A DNA stretch of 64,000 nucleotides from Clostridia bacterium (GCA_017471785.1 JAFURP010000023.1:43733-107732); one strand, 5' to 3'. Shown: positions 18,434 through 28,818, counted from the first letter of the stretch. The notes: generated by a model from the letters alone, not told the origin. Numbers and translations: made by a program.

Positions 18434-18721
18434 ATGAACATCAAACCTTTATTCGACAAAGTCGTCGTAGAAAGCGTAACGCAAGAGGAAAAGACGAAAA
18501 GCGGCTTCTTTCTCCCCTCGTCCGCACAGGAAAAACCCCAAACCTGCCAAGTGGTAGCAGTCGGCCCCGGCGGCGTGATCGACGGTAAGGAGATCGTTAT
18601 GCAAGTGAAGGTCGGCGACAAGGTGCTTTGCTCCAAGTACGCAGGCTCCGATTTCAAGGTAGACGGCAAAGAATTTACGATCATTAAGCAAAGCGATATT
18701 CTCGCGATCGTAGAAGACTAA
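18434..18721 (+). CDS. groES: Co-chaperonin GroES
   Basis: 95-residue lid of the GroEL folding chamber. It has PLFDKVVVE at the start, a mobile loop around KTKSGFFLPSSAQEKP, and VGPGG and VKVGDKVLCSKYAG in the beta-barrel. The ATG at 18434 is set by GGAGG 8 nt upstream; an in-frame ATG 30 nt earlier lacks one. It lies 27 nt before groEL, as one operon. Confidence 0.97.
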   Translation: MNIKPLFDKVVVESVTQEEKTKSGFFLPSSAQEKPQTCQVVAVGPGGVIDGKEIVMQVKVGDKVLCSKYAGSDFKVDGKEFTIIKQSDILAIVED

Positions 18722-18733
18722 ATCAGGCAATAA

Positions 18734-20377
<1,644 letters not shown>

Positions 20378-20423
20378 CCAAGCACACGGAATGAAATGAT
20401 TTTCATAAACCTCCTAACATTAT

Positions 20424-20455
20424 AAAAAGAACGGCTGTAACAGCCGTTCTTTTTC
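20424..20455. terminator. Bidirectional terminator between groEL and spo0A
   Basis: 10-bp perfect stem (20428-20437 with 20441-20450), 3-nt loop, A-run before and T-run after, serving both convergent genes. Confidence 0.92.
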
Positions 20456-21217
20456 TTATACCATATTTTCCAGGATCAATTTATCGGCGACGAGCGCGAT
20501 AAACTCGCTGTTCGTCGGTTTTTCATTCCCCAAATATATCCGCGTACCGAAAATCGCGTTGATCGCGTCGATACGTCCCCTGTTCCAAGCCACCTCTATC
20601 GCGTGGCGGATCGCTCTTTCCACCTTGCTCGCCGTCGTGGAGAATTTCTTGGCTATAGACGGATACAGCTCTTTCGTGACGCTGTTGATAACGTACGGAC
20701 GTTCTATCGTCATTTTGATCCCCTCGCGTAAGTATCCGTATCCCTTTATATGCGGCGGAATACCGATGGAAATGAAAATTTCGCTGATCTTTTCCTCTAT
20801 CGTGACCGGCTTACGCTTGCTTACCGCCACTTCCTTGCCGATCGTAGGCTTGTCCTTCATCAACTCACGGATACGCTCCATCGCCGTTTGAATAGAAAAC
20901 GGCTTTACCAAATAATACGCCGCGCCGTCCTCCATCGCCTTTTCGATGATCGAATCGTTTGAAATGCCCGTCGCTACGATCTTCGCCTCCGCCCACGTTT
21001 TCTTCACCGCACGGATAACGCCGCTACCGTCCGTGCCCTTCAAAAACATACCGACGATCACGAGATCGGGCTTCATACTCAAAATCTCTTTGACGCCCTC
21101 GTCACCATCGTCGCCTGCGTGCAAAACGGTAAAATCTTTGCTTTCGCCGAATGCCGTCTTTAACTGCTCCAACACCGCCGCGTTGGATTCCAACAAAATT
21201 ACCGAACGTGTTCTCAT
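20456..21217 (-). CDS. spo0A: Spo0A-like sporulation response regulator with degenerate receiver domain
   Basis: 253 residues. The C-terminal DNA-binding domain (about 150-250) is a near-textbook Spo0A: GIPPHIKGYGYLREG, the recognition helix region STTASKVERAIRHAIEVAW, and KPTNSEFIALVADKL. The N-terminal receiver (1-120) keeps the switch Thr83 and Lys105 (VKPF). However, the phosphorylated aspartate is Gly56 (PDLVIVGMF, codon GGT at 21050-21052) and the acidic pocket reads Glu10-Ser11 instead of Asp-Asp. Canonical phosphorelay activation therefore seems impossible. AAGGAG precedes the ATG. spoIVB, often upstream of spo0A, is absent; the upstream neighbour is an ABC-F gene. Confidence 0.95.
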   Translation of the reverse strand: MRTRSVILLESNAAVLEQLKTAFGESKDFTVLHAGDDGDEGVKEILSMKPDLVIVGMFLKGTDGSGVIRAVKKTWAEAKIVATGISNDSIIEKAMEDGAAYYLVKPFSIQTAMERIRELMKDKPTIGKEVAVSKRKPVTIEEKISEIFISIGIPPHIKGYGYLREGIKMTIERPYVINSVTKELYPSIAKKFSTTASKVERAIRHAIEVAWNRGRIDAINAIFGTRIYLGNEKPTNSEFIALVADKLILENMV

Positions 21218-21243
21218 ATCACACTCTCCTTAAATAAAATAAT

Positions 21244-21267
21244 ACCCGTCAACCGCCGCTGACAGGT
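21244..21267 (-). other. Inverted repeat at the spo0A transcription start
   Basis: Arms ACCTGTCA and TGACGGGT (minus strand, one G-T pair) around an 8-nt GC-rich loop. It overlaps or immediately follows the predicted +1 near 21264, so it may be an operator or a 5'-end RNA hairpin. Confidence 0.4.
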
Positions 21268-21270
21268 ACT

Positions 21271-21299
21271 ATTATACTACAAATTTTTGCATTTGTAAA
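21271..21299 (-). promoter_or_regulatory. Promoter of spo0A
   Basis: TTTACA (21294-21299), 17 bp, TATAAT (21271-21276). The leader to the ATG is about 47 nt. No TGTCGAA-type 0A box was found in the gap, and the rest of it up to 21407 is AT-rich with no gene. Confidence 0.75.
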
Positions 21300-21407
21300 T
21301 TATTATTGCCAAATAATTAAAAATTTTTTTCAAATATTTTTTGATAATATAAAAATTATTGTAAAATAATGCCGAATTTTGTTGAAAAACTATTTCTTCT
21401 TGTTAAA

Positions 21408-22982
21408 TCAGGTAGTTTCTTCGATATATTCGTCGTAAGTTACCTGACGGTCGTAGGTTTTCGTTTCGTTGATCTCGATAATACGGTTGGCTACGGTATT
21501 CATAAGCTCTTGGTCGTGCGAAGTCAAAAGCATACAACCGCGATAGGAAGAAAGTCCGTTGTTAAGCGCGGTGATGGACTCGAGGTCGAGGTGGTTGGTC
21601 GGTTCGTCGAACACGAGGAAGTTGCTCCCCTCGAGCATCATTTTCGCGAGCATACAACGTACCTTCTCGCCTCCCGAAAGCACCTTGGCTTTTTTGAGCG
21701 CTTCCTCGCCCGAAAATAACATTCTACCCAACCAGCCGCGCAAATATTCCTCGTAATGATCGTTGGAGAATTGCGAAAGCCATTCCACGAGGTTCAGATC
21801 GCAGCCTTGGAAATATTCGTTGTTGTTTTGCGGGAAATAGGAAACGGAGATGGTCTTACCCCATTTTACCGTACCGCTATCGGGCTGTTCCTTGCCCATC
21901 AAAATATCGTAAAGCATGGTAAGCGTCGTACTTTTATCGGACACGATACCGATCTTCTCGTCCCTTTGCACGCTGAACGACACGTTTTCAAAATACCCTT
22001 TCTTGGTCAAATCTTCGACGATGAGAATATCGTGCCCGATCTCCTTTTCGAATTTGAAATCGATATAGGGATATTTTCTGAGCGAGGGCTTGAAATCGTT
22101 GATAGTAAGCTTTTCAAGCTCTTTCTTTCTCGAAGTGGCTTGACGGGATTTGGAAGCGTTTGCGGCAAAGCGCGCGATAAATTCTTGCAGTTCCTTTGCG
22201 CGTTGCTCCGCTTTTTTATTTTGTTCCTTTTGCTGACGGGCAAGCAATTGACTCGTTTGATACCAAAAATCGTAGTTGCCCACGTACATATTGATCTTAC
22301 CGAAATCGACGTCGCAAATATTCGTACATACTTTATTTAAGAAATGTCGGTTGTGCGATACTATAATGATGGTATTTTCAAAATCCATCAAATAATCCTC
22401 CAACCAGCGCACCGTTTTGATATCGAGGTTGTTCGTCGGCTCGTCGAGCAATAATACGTCGGGATCGCCGAACAGCGCCTGCGCCAACAAGACGCGCACC
22501 TTTTGCTTTGCGTCCAGATCGCTCATTAAAGAATAATGCATACCTTCGTCGATATCGAGCGCATTCAAAAGCTGGCTTGCCTGATATTCGGCGTCGTAAC
22601 CGTTCATTTCGGCAAATTCGCTTTCAAGCTCCGCGGCTTTTACGCCGTCCTCTTCGGAAAAATCGGGCTTTGCATATAAAGCGTCCTTTTCGTCCATCAC
22701 CTCGACGAGACGTTTATAACCGAGCATGACCGTACGCAAAACCGTTTCGTCGTCGTACATATTTTGGTTTTGCTGTAAAACGGACATACGCTCGTTTTTA
22801 TCCAAGGAAACGAAGCCCTTTTGCGGCTCGATCTCCCCCGAAAGCACCTTCAAAAAGGTGGATTTACCCGCGCCGTTCGCGCCGATAATGCCGTAGCAAT
22901 TGCCTTTCGTAAATTTGAGATTTACGTCCTCGAATAATTTTTTGCTTCCGTATTGCAAGGAAACGCCGGTTACTTGTAACAT
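21408..22982 (-). CDS. ABC-F family ATPase (YkpA/YbiT-like), one ATP site degenerate
   Basis: Two ATPase domains on one chain (524 residues) and no membrane segment: the ABC-F class, whose members act on ribosomes. The first domain has Walker A GANGAGKST (34-42) and LLLDEPTNNLD but a broken signature (SDLDAKQ, 154-160). The second has an intact signature LSGGE (435-439) and LVFDEPTNHLD but no P-loop lysine (GIVSDKSTTL, 345-354). In the head-to-tail dimer this leaves one complete ATP site and one with both halves lost. A charged linker (about 245-300) joins the domains. It is monocistronic with its own promoter. Confidence 0.9.
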   Translation of the reverse strand: MLQVTGVSLQYGSKKLFEDVNLKFTKGNCYGIIGANGAGKSTFLKVLSGEIEPQKGFVSLDKNERMSVLQQNQNMYDDETVLRTVMLGYKRLVEVMDEKDALYAKPDFSEEDGVKAAELESEFAEMNGYDAEYQASQLLNALDIDEGMHYSLMSDLDAKQKVRVLLAQALFGDPDVLLLDEPTNNLDIKTVRWLEDYLMDFENTIIIVSHNRHFLNKVCTNICDVDFGKINMYVGNYDFWYQTSQLLARQQKEQNKKAEQRAKELQEFIARFAANASKSRQATSRKKELEKLTINDFKPSLRKYPYIDFKFEKEIGHDILIVEDLTKKGYFENVSFSVQRDEKIGIVSDKSTTLTMLYDILMGKEQPDSGTVKWGKTISVSYFPQNNNEYFQGCDLNLVEWLSQFSNDHYEEYLRGWLGRMLFSGEEALKKAKVLSGGEKVRCMLAKMMLEGSNFLVFDEPTNHLDLESITALNNGLSSYRGCMLLTSHDQELMNTVANRIIEINETKTYDRQVTYDEYIEETT

Positions 22983-23012
22983 ATTACTACCTCTAAATTG
23001 ATTTACTTGAAA

Positions 23013-23041
23013 ATTATACCATATTCAAAGATTTTAAGCAA
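23013..23041 (-). promoter_or_regulatory. Promoter of the ABC-F gene
   Basis: TTGCTT (23036-23041), 17 bp, TATAAT (23013-23018), about 30 nt upstream of the ATG. Confidence 0.72.
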
Positions 23042-23065
23042 TCGTTTGCGCGAGAAAACGGCAAG

Positions 23066-23100
23066 AAAAAAGCTTCCGAAGCAATTTTCGGAAGCTTTTC
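23066..23100 (-). terminator. Terminator after acpP
   Basis: Strong stem AAAAGCTTCCGAA with TTCGGAAGCTTTT around a 6-nt loop, followed on the minus strand by further T residues. Confidence 0.92.
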
Positions 23101-23114
23101 TTGTTTTCGAAAGA

Positions 23115-23342
23115 TTATTTCGTGAGTTTTTCAAGCTCAGCCGCAACGTCTGCGACGGTAACGAGGTTTTCCACTTCCTCGTCGGGGATCATGATCCCGT
23201 ATTCGTCCTCAAGACGGCTCAAAAGCTCTACAACGTCAAGCGAGTCCGCCCCCAGATCTTCCACGATCTTCGCGTCCGCCGTTACCTTTTCAAGAGGCAA
23301 GTTAAGCGCCTCCGCAAGCATACCTTGAATCTTTTCCAACAT
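23115..23342 (-). CDS. acpP: Acyl carrier protein
   Basis: 75-residue acidic helical protein carrying growing fatty acids. The phosphopantetheine site is the serine in DLGADSLDVVELL. CGGAGG lies upstream of the ATG. It stands alone, with its own consensus promoter and terminator, and no fatty-acid genes are adjacent. The phosphopantetheinyl transferase at the right edge of the window could be the enzyme that activates it. Confidence 0.97.
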   Translation of the reverse strand: MLEKIQGMLAEALNLPLEKVTADAKIVEDLGADSLDVVELLSRLEDEYGIMIPDEEVENLVTVADVAAELEKLTK

Positions 23343-23389
23343 AATGAATTATCCTCCGTTTATGAATAAGTTATTATACTTATACTCTT

Positions 23390-23418
23390 ATTATACTGCT
23401 TATAAGCAAATTTGTCAA
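23390..23418 (-). promoter_or_regulatory. Promoter of acpP
   Basis: Consensus TTGACA (23413-23418), 17 bp, TATAAT (23390-23395), in the gap after tex. Confidence 0.9.
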
Positions 23419-23438
23419 GCGTTTTTATGACATTTACG

Positions 23439-25607
23439 TTACTTCTTGCTCCGCATAGTAAGCCCGATACGGCTTTTCTTCAAATCCACCTCCTTGATCC
23501 GCACTTGTACGACCTGGCCCACCTTCAAAACCTCAGACGGGTGTTTAATATAGCGATCGGTGATCTCGGAAATATGCACGAGCCCGTCTTGATGTACGCC
23601 GATATCGATAAACGCGCCGAAATCCACGACGTTGCGTACCGTACCCGTAATTTCCATACCCGTTTTCAAATCGGCGATACTCATAATATCCTTTCGGAGA
23701 GTAGGCGCAGGCAACCCCTCGCGGATATCGCGCCCCGGTTTCATCAGTTCGGTCACGATATCGGCAAGCGTAGCTCTATCCAACGCCGATTCCCTCGCCG
23801 CTCTATCCTCGCCGTACGCCTTGATCTTTTGGCGCAGGTCGGCGATCCTACGCGCGCGCACGTCCTCTTTCGTATACTGAAAAAGGGAAAGCAGTTTTTC
23901 CGCCTTTTCGTACGACTCGGGGTGTACCGCGGTATTGTCGAGAATATTTTCACCGCCGTCGATCCGCAAAAAGCCGGCGCATTGCGTATACGCCTTTTCA
24001 CCGAGCTTGGGGACCTTCAACAGTTGTTTTCTCGATTTGAATTTACCGTGCTCTTCGCGGTAAGCAACGATATTTTTCGCCACCGCGCCGTTCAAGCCCG
24101 CTATATATTTCAATAGGGAAACGCTCGCCGTATTGAGATCGACGCCCACGCTGTTTACGCAATCTTCAAGCACGCCCGAAAGCGCCGAATCCAAGCGTTT
24201 TTCGTTCATATCGTGCTGATATTGCCCTACGCCTATGGATTTTGGATCGATCTTGATCAATTCCGCAAGCGGATCTTGCAGCCTCCTTGCGATAGAAACG
24301 GCGCTTCGTGCCGTTACGTCGTAATCCGGGAATTCCTCCGCGCCGAGCGGGCTTGCCGAATATACGCTCGCCCCCGCTTCGTTGACGATAACGTAGCCGA
24401 CCTCGCGCCCCGTTTCCGCCTTGATCTCGTGGATAAGCTCGGCGATAAACAGCTCGCTTTCCTTACTCGCCGTACCGTTACCGCAGGAAATGACCTCCAC
24501 GCCGTATTTGGATATCAGTTTTTTCAATACGAGCTTTGCTTCTTCCGTTTTATTTTGCGGCGGCGTGGGATATACCACCGTTTTATCAAGCACCTTGCCC
24601 GTTCCGTCCACGACGCAAATTTTACAGCCCGTACGATACGCGGGGTCCCACCCCATCGTGATTTTATCCTTTAAGGGCGGCTGCATCAAAAGCGGTTTCA
24701 AATTCAATTCGAACATTTTGATTGCCTGCTCGCTCGCGTCCTCGAACAACTGTGCGCGCACCTCCCGTTCTACGGAGGGTGCGATCAACCGCGAATAGCT
24801 ATCCTCAGCCGCTTGCTTAACGATCTTCGAGCTCTCGCCGCCGTCCTTCAAAAAGCCAGCCGCGGTGATCCGCTTTGCAAACTCTTCGTCAACCTCGATG
24901 GATACCTTCAAAAACTCCTCTTTTTCGCCGCGATTGAGCGCTAAAATACGGTGACTTTTCACCGCGCCTACGCTCTCGCGGTAATCGGCGTACATACCGT
25001 ACGTTTTGGCTTCGTCCTCCGCTTCTTTTCCCTTGGCGTACGAGGAAACGATCTCCCCGTGCCTAAAAAAGAAATTCCGCAGTTTTTTACGCGTCGGCGC
25101 GTCGTCGGAAACGATTTCCGCAATGATATCCCGCGCGCCGTCGATCGCTTCCGTTTCCGTCCCCACCTCGTCGGACAAATATCCCTTCGCCGCCAAAAAA
25201 ACGTCCACGGTCTTATCCTGCGACAATATCAAATCGGCAAGCGGCTGCAAGCCCTTTGCGATCGCGACCGAAGCGCGCGTCTTACGCTTTTGCTTATACG
25301 GACGGTAGATATCCTCCACCTCCGTCAGCGTTACGGCAAGGGCGAGCGCAGCGGTGAGCTCCTCCGTCATCTTGCCCTGCTCGTTGATGGAATTCGCCAC
25401 CTCCTCCTTTCGCTTTTCGAGATTGCGAAGATAGGTAAGCCGATCGTTTAACTCGCGCAAAACTTGGTCGTCGCAGCTTCCCGTCATCTCCTTTCTATAC
25501 CGTGCGATAAACGGCACGGTGTTGCCCTCGTCCAAAAGCGCGACGATATTTTTCGTATGTACGGGAACGAGCTTAAATTCTTCGGTAAGCGTTTGTAAAA
25601 TATCCAT
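23439..25607 (-). CDS. tex: Tex-family RNA-binding transcription accessory protein
   Basis: 722-residue nucleic-acid-binding protein. The YqgF-like nuclease fold domain contains GWDPAYRTGCK. A helix-hairpin-helix region carries GVDLNTASVSLLKYIAGLN and the repeated FKSRKQLLKVPKLG. The C-terminal S1 domain (about 640-715) reads VRNVVDFGAFIDIGVHQDGLVHISE. Tex binds RNA and the RNA polymerase/ribosome region in several bacteria. It is the last gene of the long uvrC-to-tex run, 8 nt after alkD. Confidence 0.96.
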   Translation of the reverse strand: MDILQTLTEEFKLVPVHTKNIVALLDEGNTVPFIARYRKEMTGSCDDQVLRELNDRLTYLRNLEKRKEEVANSINEQGKMTEELTAALALAVTLTEVEDIYRPYKQKRKTRASVAIAKGLQPLADLILSQDKTVDVFLAAKGYLSDEVGTETEAIDGARDIIAEIVSDDAPTRKKLRNFFFRHGEIVSSYAKGKEAEDEAKTYGMYADYRESVGAVKSHRILALNRGEKEEFLKVSIEVDEEFAKRITAAGFLKDGGESSKIVKQAAEDSYSRLIAPSVEREVRAQLFEDASEQAIKMFELNLKPLLMQPPLKDKITMGWDPAYRTGCKICVVDGTGKVLDKTVVYPTPPQNKTEEAKLVLKKLISKYGVEVISCGNGTASKESELFIAELIHEIKAETGREVGYVIVNEAGASVYSASPLGAEEFPDYDVTARSAVSIARRLQDPLAELIKIDPKSIGVGQYQHDMNEKRLDSALSGVLEDCVNSVGVDLNTASVSLLKYIAGLNGAVAKNIVAYREEHGKFKSRKQLLKVPKLGEKAYTQCAGFLRIDGGENILDNTAVHPESYEKAEKLLSLFQYTKEDVRARRIADLRQKIKAYGEDRAARESALDRATLADIVTELMKPGRDIREGLPAPTLRKDIMSIADLKTGMEITGTVRNVVDFGAFIDIGVHQDGLVHISEITDRYIKHPSEVLKVGQVVQVRIKEVDLKKSRIGLTMRSKK

Positions 25608-25615
25608 AAATCACC

Positions 25616-26293
25616 TTATCGTTTTATTTTCAAGGAACGCAAATATTCCTTTTGTTCTTTGCTTAAACGATAGCTTTCTATCGCCTTTTGTATGCTTTTA
25701 TTATGCGTTTTTACGTCTAAAAGCCTTTCGTTTAATATTTCCAAGCCGTATTCGTAATGCTTGATCAATATCTCGGCTACGAGCCAAGCGACCGCCATAT
25801 GAATATAATACGGCTTCGTATCCGACTTGTTTATATACGCGCGTATCAGCGGCAAATACTCGCTTTCCATATATTCGGACAAAAGGGTTACGAGCACGAA
25901 CCGTACGGAAAACTCCTCGCCGCTTGCAAACAGCCCGTCCAAAACCGTTAAAAATTCTTCCCTGTGCTTTTGGACGCACTTCGCCTTGAAGCAATCGCAG
26001 GTCGCCCAATTATCGATAAGTTTTACGCACCTTTCCGCGTATAAAACGAATTGCTCGTACGGCAAAGCGGAAACGACGGCAAGCTTGATAAAGGTCACCT
26101 CGAAAAACTCGTCGGGATAGGAAAGCAACTCGTTAATATCGGTGGAACGCCCTACCTCTTTGGCAAGCGCGCGCATTTTCGGCGTTCGAACGCCCAATAT
26201 CGTTTGCTTGGTCGAGATCAAGCGACGTTGAAAGGCGGCGAATTGCTCCTCTTTGCAGGCGTTAAGCGCCGTTAAAAGCTCGGAATACGTCAT
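25616..26293 (-). CDS. DNA alkylation repair protein (AlkD-like DNA glycosylase)
   Basis: HEAT-repeat DNA glycosylase of 225 residues removing alkylated purines. It shows the AlkD pattern: TKQTILGVRTPKMRALAKEV, the helical-repeat stretch with VDNWATCDCF-like LIDNWATCDCFK, and YYIHMAVAWLVAE. The ATG at 26293 is chosen because GGAGGAGGG lies 6-7 nt upstream. It then overlaps the UDG-like gene end by 32 nt, so the two base-excision repair genes are coupled. Confidence 0.9.
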   Translation of the reverse strand: MTYSELLTALNACKEEQFAAFQRRLISTKQTILGVRTPKMRALAKEVGRSTDINELLSYPDEFFEVTFIKLAVVSALPYEQFVLYAERCVKLIDNWATCDCFKAKCVQKHREEFLTVLDGLFASGEEFSVRFVLVTLLSEYMESEYLPLIRAYINKSDTKPYYIHMAVAWLVAEILIKHYEYGLEILNERLLDVKTHNKSIQKAIESYRLSKEQKEYLRSLKIKR

Positions 26294-26759
26294 CAAGCTC
26301 CCTCCTCCAAACGCGCTCGTCGTAGCGCGGATTTGCCGGACTCGTGGACGGCATTTTCGCATACGGAAGCTTGCCTTGGTAATTTTTCAAAAACAGCTCG
26401 TAAGCAAGCGTACCGTTGAGCAAAATTTTTTCTATTTTCGAATGGTGCAAGACGATATTCAAATCGGCAACCTCCGCGTTTTTTATGGACGCGTCCGCCG
26501 AGCCGACGATCTCGCACGATACGATCATGTCCCAAAGAGCGACTCGATTGCGAAGCAAAAACGCTTGCTTGTCCGCCACGCTTTCGGGAATATCCTCTTC
26601 GAAATAACCGCAAAGCATTTTCCAAAACCGATTTTGTTTATTGCCGTAATAAAAAGATATCTCGCGGCTTTTTACGGAAGGAAAGCTGCCCAAGATCAAC
26701 ACGCGGCTATTTTGGTCGAACACGGGCGCAAAGCCCGTTTTTTTGATCCGTTCTTCCAT
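26262..26759 (-). CDS. Uracil-DNA glycosylase superfamily protein, hypoxanthine-DNA glycosylase-like
   Basis: 165 residues. The N-terminal motif LILGSFPSVKSREISFYYGNK, split here as LILGSFPS and FYYGNKQNRFW, is that of the DNA-deoxyinosine (hypoxanthine) glycosylase branch of the UDG superfamily. A late STSPANPRYD segment matches the second active-site motif. It would excise deaminated adenine from DNA. The ATG at 26759 lies 1 nt after the M16 peptidase stop; an upstream ATG would overlap that gene. Substrate assignment rests on motif likeness only. Confidence 0.82.
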   Translation of the reverse strand: MEERIKKTGFAPVFDQNSRVLILGSFPSVKSREISFYYGNKQNRFWKMLCGYFEEDIPESVADKQAFLLRNRVALWDMIVSCEIVGSADASIKNAEVADLNIVLHHSKIEKILLNGTLAYELFLKNYQGKLPYAKMPSTSPANPRYDERVWRRELDDVFRAFNGA

Positions 26760-26760
26760 C

Positions 26761-27999
26761 TCAGTATGCAAGCGGCGCATCGGTATTTCCTACGAGCGCC
26801 ATCGCCTTTTGCCTTTCGTCGAACATTTTTTCGATCGCTTCAAACGATTGCTCGTACGTCATTGCGTTGATCTTATCGAGCTTGGCTTCAAAATCAAATA
26901 CCTCGTTGAAATAGAGCATATATTTTCCGTATAACAGCATTTGAGAATTGCTGTTTTCGTTGCTGAAAAACATTCCCGATTTCATTTGCTCGCGGCTACG
27001 CATAAACTCGTCTTTCGTTACGCCCTTTTCCTTGACTTCTTTCACGACCGCGCCGATCGCCTCGTACGCTTGATTTACCTGCGACGGATTGACGCCTGCG
27101 TAGATCACTTGACTGCCACATTCGGCGTACGGGGAAATATACGAATACACGGAATAGGCAAGTCCGCGTTTTTCACGTACCTCTTGGAAAAGTCTTGCGC
27201 TCATCGTGCCGCCCAGCACGCCGTTCACCGCGTTCATCACGTCCTCCAAGCCGTCCCCGCGCGCCGCGGCGGGATAGCCTATGGCGATATGCATTTGCTC
27301 GATCGGTTTTCTTTTCACAAGGCTTTGTTTTTCCGCGCCGAGCACGACCGAACGCTTTTCAAAGCTACCCTTTTCCAGCGTAGAAAAATGCGTTTCCACG
27401 AGTGCCTGCGCCGTTACGGGATCGATGCCGCCCGCAAACGAGATTACAATATTTTCGGGACAATACCGCGCTTTCTTATAAGCGTGGATATCCGCAACGG
27501 TAAACGATCGCACGTTTTTTTCCGTGCCGAGAATATTCCTACCGTAATTTTCCTTACCGTAAAAGGCGCGGGAAAGCAGGTCTAAACACAAATCCTCGGG
27601 CGTATCCTCGTTCATGGAAATTTCTTCGCACACCACCCCTTTTTCCCGATCCATTTCCTCCTCGGGGAAGGTGGAATTCAAAAACAGATCGGCAAGCAGC
27701 TCGAAACACGCGCTCGTATGATCGGAGGTACATTTGGAATAATAGCAGGTGATATCCTTGCCCGTGAACGCGTTGATCTGCGCGCCCAACCGATCGAACG
27801 CGTCCGAAATTTCAAACGCGTTGCGTTTTTTGGTGCCTTTGAACTGCATATGCTCGATAAAATGGGATATGCCGTCCTCTTTATCCGTTTCTACGCAAGC
27901 GCCCGTGCCGACGAGCACGCCCATCGTCACCGACATCAAGCCTTGCATTTGCTTCACTACAAGCCGTAATCCGTTTTCGTACTTCTTTTCAAATACCAT
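26761..27999 (-). CDS. M16-family zinc metallopeptidase
   Basis: 412-residue pitrilysin/processing-protease-type peptidase with the inverted zinc motif HFIEH (46-50) and the downstream glutamate in EKGVVCEE. The C-terminal half is the second, inactive lobe. It resembles the Bacillus YmxG/MlpA-type single-chain members. It has no signal peptide and its substrate is unknown. It lies 8 nt after the polysaccharide deacetylase gene. Confidence 0.93.
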   Translation of the reverse strand: MVFEKKYENGLRLVVKQMQGLMSVTMGVLVGTGACVETDKEDGISHFIEHMQFKGTKKRNAFEISDAFDRLGAQINAFTGKDITCYYSKCTSDHTSACFELLADLFLNSTFPEEEMDREKGVVCEEISMNEDTPEDLCLDLLSRAFYGKENYGRNILGTEKNVRSFTVADIHAYKKARYCPENIVISFAGGIDPVTAQALVETHFSTLEKGSFEKRSVVLGAEKQSLVKRKPIEQMHIAIGYPAAARGDGLEDVMNAVNGVLGGTMSARLFQEVREKRGLAYSVYSYISPYAECGSQVIYAGVNPSQVNQAYEAIGAVVKEVKEKGVTKDEFMRSREQMKSGMFFSNENSNSQMLLYGKYMLYFNEVFDFEAKLDKINAMTYEQSFEAIEKMFDERQKAMALVGNTDAPLAY

Positions 28000-28007
28000 A
28001 TATTCCT

Positions 28008-28748
28008 TTATCCTTTCCCTTGCAAATTTTCGCTTACCGTAACGGTAGCAAGGGATTGTTTTTTATAATATTCGAGAATATCCCCGAGTGCGTCCGCCGT
28101 TTCTTTCATAGGGTGCATCAGGATAAAATCCCCGTTTTGGATATCTTTCGTGGCGCGCGTATAGATGACGGCGGCGTTTTTATCCCGCCAATCGATCGTA
28201 TCGCGCGACCATAAAATCGTTTTCATTTGCAAAGCCTTGCAGGCGGATAGCGTATTATCCCCGTACGCGCCCGAGGGCGGTGCAAATAAAGTCGGTTTTA
28301 CACCGATAGCAAGCTCGATAAATCGATTGCAATCGGATATTTCCTTTTGGTTTTGCAAGAAATTTAATTTGTCTTGATCTTTATGAAAATACCCGTGATT
28401 GCCGATCTCGTGCCCTGCCTCGTAGATCGCGCGCAAGCAATCCACGTTGTCGTCCGCCCAGCAGCCGCCGATAAAAAAGGTGGCTTTGGCTTCTTTCTCG
28501 CTGAGGATATCGAGAATACGGTATACCTCCTCCGTACCCCAATACACGTTGAACATCAACGAAACGCCCGCGCCGTTTTCCGCCGAACGGTAGATCTCCG
28601 CCTCCTCGCCGCTCGTTTGCGCTATATTTTCCACGGGAGAAAGACACAGCGCGCCGACGGATAAAACGAGTACGCCGAGCACTAAATTCGTAGCTATATT
28701 AAACTTGACCGAACGCCGCGCATACGAGCGGCTGTTTTCCTTTTTCAC
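28008..28748 (-). CDS. Polysaccharide deacetylase-fold protein (PdaB-like), motif 1 altered
   Basis: 246 residues with a GTG start after GAGGTGG. One membrane segment (about 17-36) anchors an outside NodB-homology domain. Motif 2 HGYFH (118-122), motif 3 APPSGAY (157-163), DTIDW (183-187) and MHP (211-213) are present. Motif 1, normally TFDDG with the catalytic aspartates, reads FNVYWG (66-71), so activity is doubtful or of a different kind. Relatives act on spore or vegetative peptidoglycan. It lies 70 nt after mutS2, with a poor promoter-like stretch in between. Confidence 0.85.
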   Translation of the reverse strand: MKKENSRSYARRSVKFNIATNLVLGVLVLSVGALCLSPVENIAQTSGEEAEIYRSAENGAGVSLMFNVYWGTEEVYRILDILSEKEAKATFFIGGCWADDNVDCLRAIYEAGHEIGNHGYFHKDQDKLNFLQNQKEISDCNRFIELAIGVKPTLFAPPSGAYGDNTLSACKALQMKTILWSRDTIDWRDKNAAVIYTRATKDIQNGDFILMHPMKETADALGDILEYYKKQSLATVTVSENLQGKG

Positions 28749-28818
28749 AACGCCACCTCAACGATCAGATTTCGTAATTATACTATTTTCCAATCCGTTC
28801 GGTTATGCGTTATTTTCG

